DNA of 64,000 nt from Metridium senile (Eukaryota > Cnidaria > Anthozoa > Actiniaria > Metridiidae). A model generated the notes under the pieces. That model had not been told where the DNA came from, searched no databases, and was given only the letters and a program-made list of their open reading frames with translations. The stretch is from contig OX459098.1 of the NCBI GenBank assembly GCA_949775045.1, forward strand, positions 21,682,375-21,746,374, in the 5' to 3' direction. Shown one piece after another: positions 60,029 through 64,000 of this stretch (position 1 is its first letter; each line of letters starts with the position of its first letter). Both the position numbers and the translations under genes were made by a program.

Positions 60029-61050
60029 AAAAAAAAAAAAAAAATGAAAAAAAATCCACTGAATACATTTGATCCCGGGAAGTGATTTGCTTGGGCTGCC
60101 TGTGGGGGCACACGTGGAAAAAACTGCATCATTTGAGACGTATTTTTCAGGAGAAAACACAGAGTTTGTTTCATTTCCATATTTGGTAGGGGTTTCCTTG
60201 TCGTTTTGGTTCATTTATTTCTAGCTTTGATTGAGTTCTCGAGTTAAAATTCCGTCTTGTGTATTCATTATTTGCTGCGCGCAAGTTGAAACAATAAAAT
60301 GGAGAGCAAGGTGTGTTTTTTTTTTCTTGATTTTTATTTTTATAAATGTGTCTTGCATCTTGATTTCTAGCTACATGTTTTTGAAACAATAAAATGGATA
60401 GCAAACAATTTCATTTGCGTGCCGTGTTGTTAATTCACTGTGTTTGTGTCTTGATTTTAGTTTTAGATGCGTCTTGTGTCTTGATTTTTAGTTCAAAAGA
60501 AATAAAAGTGTTAGCAAATACTAGTTCATTTGCGTATTGGGTATTTATTTTAGTTATAGTTGTGTCTGCGTCTTGATTTATTGTCTTGTGTCTTCATTTT
60601 TAACTCATTAAACGTCAGAAACACATTCTTTTGCGCACTGAGTCGTTGATCTAGAAAAAGCCCGTGCTCCTGTCATGCCTCACTGAATTCCTATGTTTTG
60701 CCTAAACTAAGCACTAACTATCTCCTATTTGTTGCTATCTATTTCACGGTTATATTATTTGCACTCTATCAGTATTTGACTGTATTGGTTTTTGACCTCG
60801 TTAAAAGAAGTGGATTATTATTATCACTGAACGTTGATAACGTTTCGAAAAACAAATCTCTATCTTTACTTGGAAGTTTGTAATGATAAAGTTCAAGCCC
60901 GGGAAACAAAAGAAACAGACAATTAGTACAGTTTAGTTTAGTTTAGTTTATTTATCCTAATGATACAATTCCAAAAAAATTATATTTCCGTCCTAATGGA
61001 ATATCCTAGTCCTATTTAAATATAGCTTATAATAGAATTATACGTACAAT
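60029..61050. other. Gene-poor stretch with degenerate repeats
   Basis: An A15-like tract follows the palindrome. Diverged units with cttgatttttag and gtgtcttgattttta lie at about 60330-60605. A short TTTAG repeat is at about 60931-60955. No gene recognised. Confidence 0.4.
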
Positions 61051-62107
61051 GAAAAAAAATACAGATACAAATACAGTATCTAGTGAAATTAACTCTTCCT
61101 CATTGCCTTCCTTGAGGCCTAGTCTGGGACCTAAACTCGCCTTAACTCGCAGCGAGTTTGGGCGAGTTAAGGCGAGTTAAGGCGAGTTAAGGGAAAATCA
61201 AAATTTCAATGCTGCGAGTTAAGGCGAGTTAAGGCGAGTTAATGAAAAATCCCATAATTTGGAGTGACACTAAAAGAACATGACTTATATGTGTATATTT
61301 CAGCTTTGTGAGATGAGGTTAAGGCAATTCCCTGTGCATTATGACACTGAGTAATTTACTGCGAGCTTGTGCGAGTTAATGCGAGTTTGTGCGAGTTAAG
61401 GCGAGTTTGCGCGAGTTAAGGCGAGTTAAGGTCCCAGACTAGGCCTTCCTTGAGTTACATATTACACATAGATGATACTTTGGTGATGACAACGTCTGAC
61501 GTCCGTGATCTGGGTGTACGCCTAGACAAATATTTATCTATGGATACTCATAGAAATTCAATCTGTAATTCTGCTGCTTTTGCTCTGAGACGAATTGGCG
61601 CAATAAGGAAGTATTTAGACGTGGCAAATGCCGAATGCCTTATTCATGCATTTGTCACATCTAAACTTGACTATTGCAATAGTTTGCTATATGGTCTTCC
61701 GGAAAAACAAATTAGAAAATTTCTCATCCAAAGTTCTGCTGCACGTATTGTCAAGAAGATAAAGAAATCCGATCATATCACTCCTGTTCTACACGACCTT
61801 CACTGGCTACCTCTTTCCAAGCGTATCATCTATAAAGTTCTGACATACAAGGTTGTCAACCATTCTGCCCCTGATCTACTAAAACTTCACAAACCTAGAA
61901 GAACACTGCGTTCTGGAGCTGATCAACTGAGAATGGAAGAGCCAATTTACAAAACCAACAGTTACGGTGGGAGAGCTTTCAGTGTATGTGCTCCTAGACT
62001 ATGGAACAAATCCCGCTAGAGATAAAAAAAGCACCATCTGTCAACGTTTTCAAGAAGATGCTAAAAACCCTTTTTTATTTGAACAAAGTTTATGAACAAT
62101 GTCTTAA
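61050..62107 (+). mobile_element. LINE (L2/CR1-like) 3' fragment, interrupted by a small element
   Basis: After the inserted element, codons from 61450 read SYILHIDDTLVM, VRDLGVRLDKYLSM, FVTSKLDYCNSLLYGLP, HITPVLHDLHWLPLSKRIIY and GGRAFSVCAPRLWN. This is the classic reverse-transcriptase C-terminus of these LINEs. The frame breaks at LWNKSR (stop near 62019) and continues one frame over as EQIPLEIKKAPSVNVFKKML. The catalytic part is missing, so the copy is 5'-truncated. Confidence 0.85.
61117..61444. repeat. 328-bp element rich in GCGAGTTAAG, with 10-bp TSD
   Basis: The ends are inverted repeats of 34 bp with one mismatch (GCCTAGTCTGGGACCT, then aactcgccttaactcgc). CTTCCTTGAG flanks both sides (61107-61116, 61445-61454). 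The interior is mostly gcgagttaag/gcgagtttg decamers. A duplication of about 10 bp suits a Mutator-like MITE. It splits the LINE fragment. Confidence 0.85.
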
Positions 62108-62110
62108 ATA

Positions 62111-62121
62111 TTGTTATTATT

Positions 62122-62168
<47 letters not shown>

Positions 62169-62189
62169 TATTATTATTATTATTATTTA

Positions 62190-62235
<46 letters not shown>

Positions 62236-62295
62236 GTTGTTGTTGTTGTTATTATTATTATAATTATTATTATTATTATTATTATAATTATTATA

Positions 62296-62381
<86 letters not shown>
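62111..62381. repeat. (TCA)n/(TTA)n compound microsatellite
   Basis: About 50 bp of TCA units are followed by ~215 bp of TTA with GTT and TAATTA interruptions. It lies at the 3' end of the LINE fragment, as is usual for its tail. The long His, Tyr, Ile and Asn frames across it are artefacts. Confidence 0.95.
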
Positions 62382-62382
<1 letters not shown>

Positions 62383-62518
62383 GCAGTTTGTGCTTCGACT
62401 TTCATTATATTGTTTTTTCGTTGGCTTGAAATCTTGCCCTTTCGATGTCACCTAACAAAACTTAAGTTTTGCGTACAAAAAAAAAATCAAAGAGAAACAG
62501 AAAAGAAAAAAAGGCAGA

Positions 62519-63380
62519 ATGAATGAATGAATGAATGAATCATTTTTATTTAAACACGGTGGTTCCATAAGTTACAAAAAATGTCTTTACATTAAAGCCG
62601 TGTAATATGTAAAATAAATACAATATAAAATATAATTTATAAGTGTATACAATTTCAAAATTCATTTATAAAATGGTCAAAGTGAATTGACAATTTGCTT
62701 GCAAGATAGTATCTTTCTTTTAAAAATTTCTTTAGATACCGTTAAATGTCAACATTTAACTCGTGGTCAGTCTTAGTTGAGATTTATAAGGGTAATTTTC
62801 AGAACATTTTGGAACAAAATCACTAATGTACTTTGGTACAGCCTGGTTAAATGAGTCATACATTACTAGACATAGATGTTTATTACATGGACTTCCGAAG
62901 GAAGAGCATGTCTCAAAATGCTGCGTGGTCCATCTTAGGTCTCAAATGTGCCTTTTCGGGCTTCCTGTGGTCCTATTGTGTTTCAGCCAATGAGAACCGA
63001 TCAAAACTTTAATTTCAACGTTTCCATATCGATGTCAAACTCAACCAACCAATCAATCTTTTTTTACATGGACTTCCGAAGTTTTAGAACAAAATCACGA
63101 GCCTGTCTTAAACCATTTATGGAACGACTTACTTTGGTACACAGATTGTCATGTGCTCATCCCATTTAAGGTTTTGATCTAGGTGAACTCCGAGATATTT
63201 AGTTGATTTCACTCTGTTTATTTTTCTATCACCAATGTAAATTGGGATAGTTTTCCCTAAATTGGATAGCCTGAAATCTGAGCCAATAAACATATATTCA
63301 GTTTTGGTAGCATTTAAACTAAGTCTGTTAGCCAACAACCACTGATTTACATCAATAGCTGTTATTACAGTTATATGCAA
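62519..63380 (-). mobile_element. Antisense LINE (L2-like) 3' fragment
   Basis: The minus-strand frame 63380-63129 reads DVNQWLLANRLSLNATKTEY, then MFIGSDFRLSNLGKTIPIYI and STKYLGVHLDQNLKWDEHM. This is the reverse-transcriptase region just after the catalytic motif. It then decays, and the 3' end at 62519-62545 is an (ATTC)n tail (GAAT repeats on the plus strand). Confidence 0.75.
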
Positions 63381-63386
63381 ATGATT

Positions 63387-63466
63387 TCAAACAATGGATT
63401 CAAATCGAGGCTTTCGGGCAAACCTATTTTTTTCGCCCGAAAGCCTCGACTTCAACCCATTGTTCA
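63387..63466. repeat. Hairpin of ~35-bp arms
   Basis: tcgaggctttcgggc with flanking caatgg-type sequence is repeated inverted (gcccgaaagcctcga; ccattgttc) around a T-rich loop. It lies immediately before the AGGC array. Confidence 0.8.
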
Positions 63467-63471
63467 AAATT

Positions 63472-64000
<529 letters not shown>

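Noticed and set aside
62001..62526. Long frames of poly-His/Tyr, poly-Ile and poly-Asn on both strands
   Set aside because: They are translations of the TCA/TTA microsatellite at a LINE tail, not genes.

Overview
This window reads as AT-rich DNA from an invertebrate animal. Genes are sparse, introns have GT/AG boundaries, and microsatellites, L2/CR1-type LINE remnants and nested cut-and-paste DNA transposons are abundant. A cnidarian such as a coral or anemone relative fits best, but that is an inference from style and no taxon marker was seen. No rRNA, tRNA, CRISPR array or bacterial-type operon was recognised.

The most notable gene is at the left edge. Positions 2901 down to 1 on the minus strand form one uninterrupted, stop-free reading frame of 967 codons, open at the window edge. 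Its first ~820 residues have the plan of a Patched-like RND permease: TM1, a large loop, TM2-6, TM7, a second large loop, TM8-12. After a ~40-residue linker it runs in frame into the N-terminal part of a type I polyketide synthase ketosynthase. A transporter fused to a megasynthase is unusual and is the main candidate for an undescribed system here.

From 3.2 to 18 kb there is a possible TTAA-flanked element (3177-15455). It contains a 2.8-kb CAGTCCGG-ended transposon (4557-7368) and a dead LINE (about 10150-13975), and a second LINE tail follows. A 1.2-kb TTAA element, a TA-flanked MITE and a 120-bp tandem repeat come next. From 18.8 to 59 kb there is an old local duplication (18787-21544 against 54502-57277, with its flanks). 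One duplicate is interrupted by a 27,255-bp insertion (25345-52599) that has 31-bp perfect inverted ends and a 5-bp GCAAT target duplication. The other duplicate keeps the empty site at 58621.

That insertion is a nest of elements. It holds a TA-flanked inverted-end pair, two piggyBac-like copies with CCGTACGG ends (one carrying a 3-kb MULE-like insertion with an 11-bp target duplication), and a 13.1-kb CACTA-like element. The CACTA-like element carries subterminal arrays, a 503-bp tandem array and a three-exon gene of unknown function. An RPA-like single-strand-DNA-binding gene, now frameshifted, also lies in the nest; its exons flank the CACTA-like element.

The right end holds a 0.9-kb near-perfect palindrome, two LINE 3' fragments in opposite orientations, large (TTA/TCA)n tracts, and an (AGGC)n array of at least 528 bp running off the edge. 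Apart from the fusion gene, almost everything recognisable is mobile DNA. The apparent protein genes inside the nest (RPA-like, three-exon, acidic N-terminal exon) are most simply cargo or relics of transposons.
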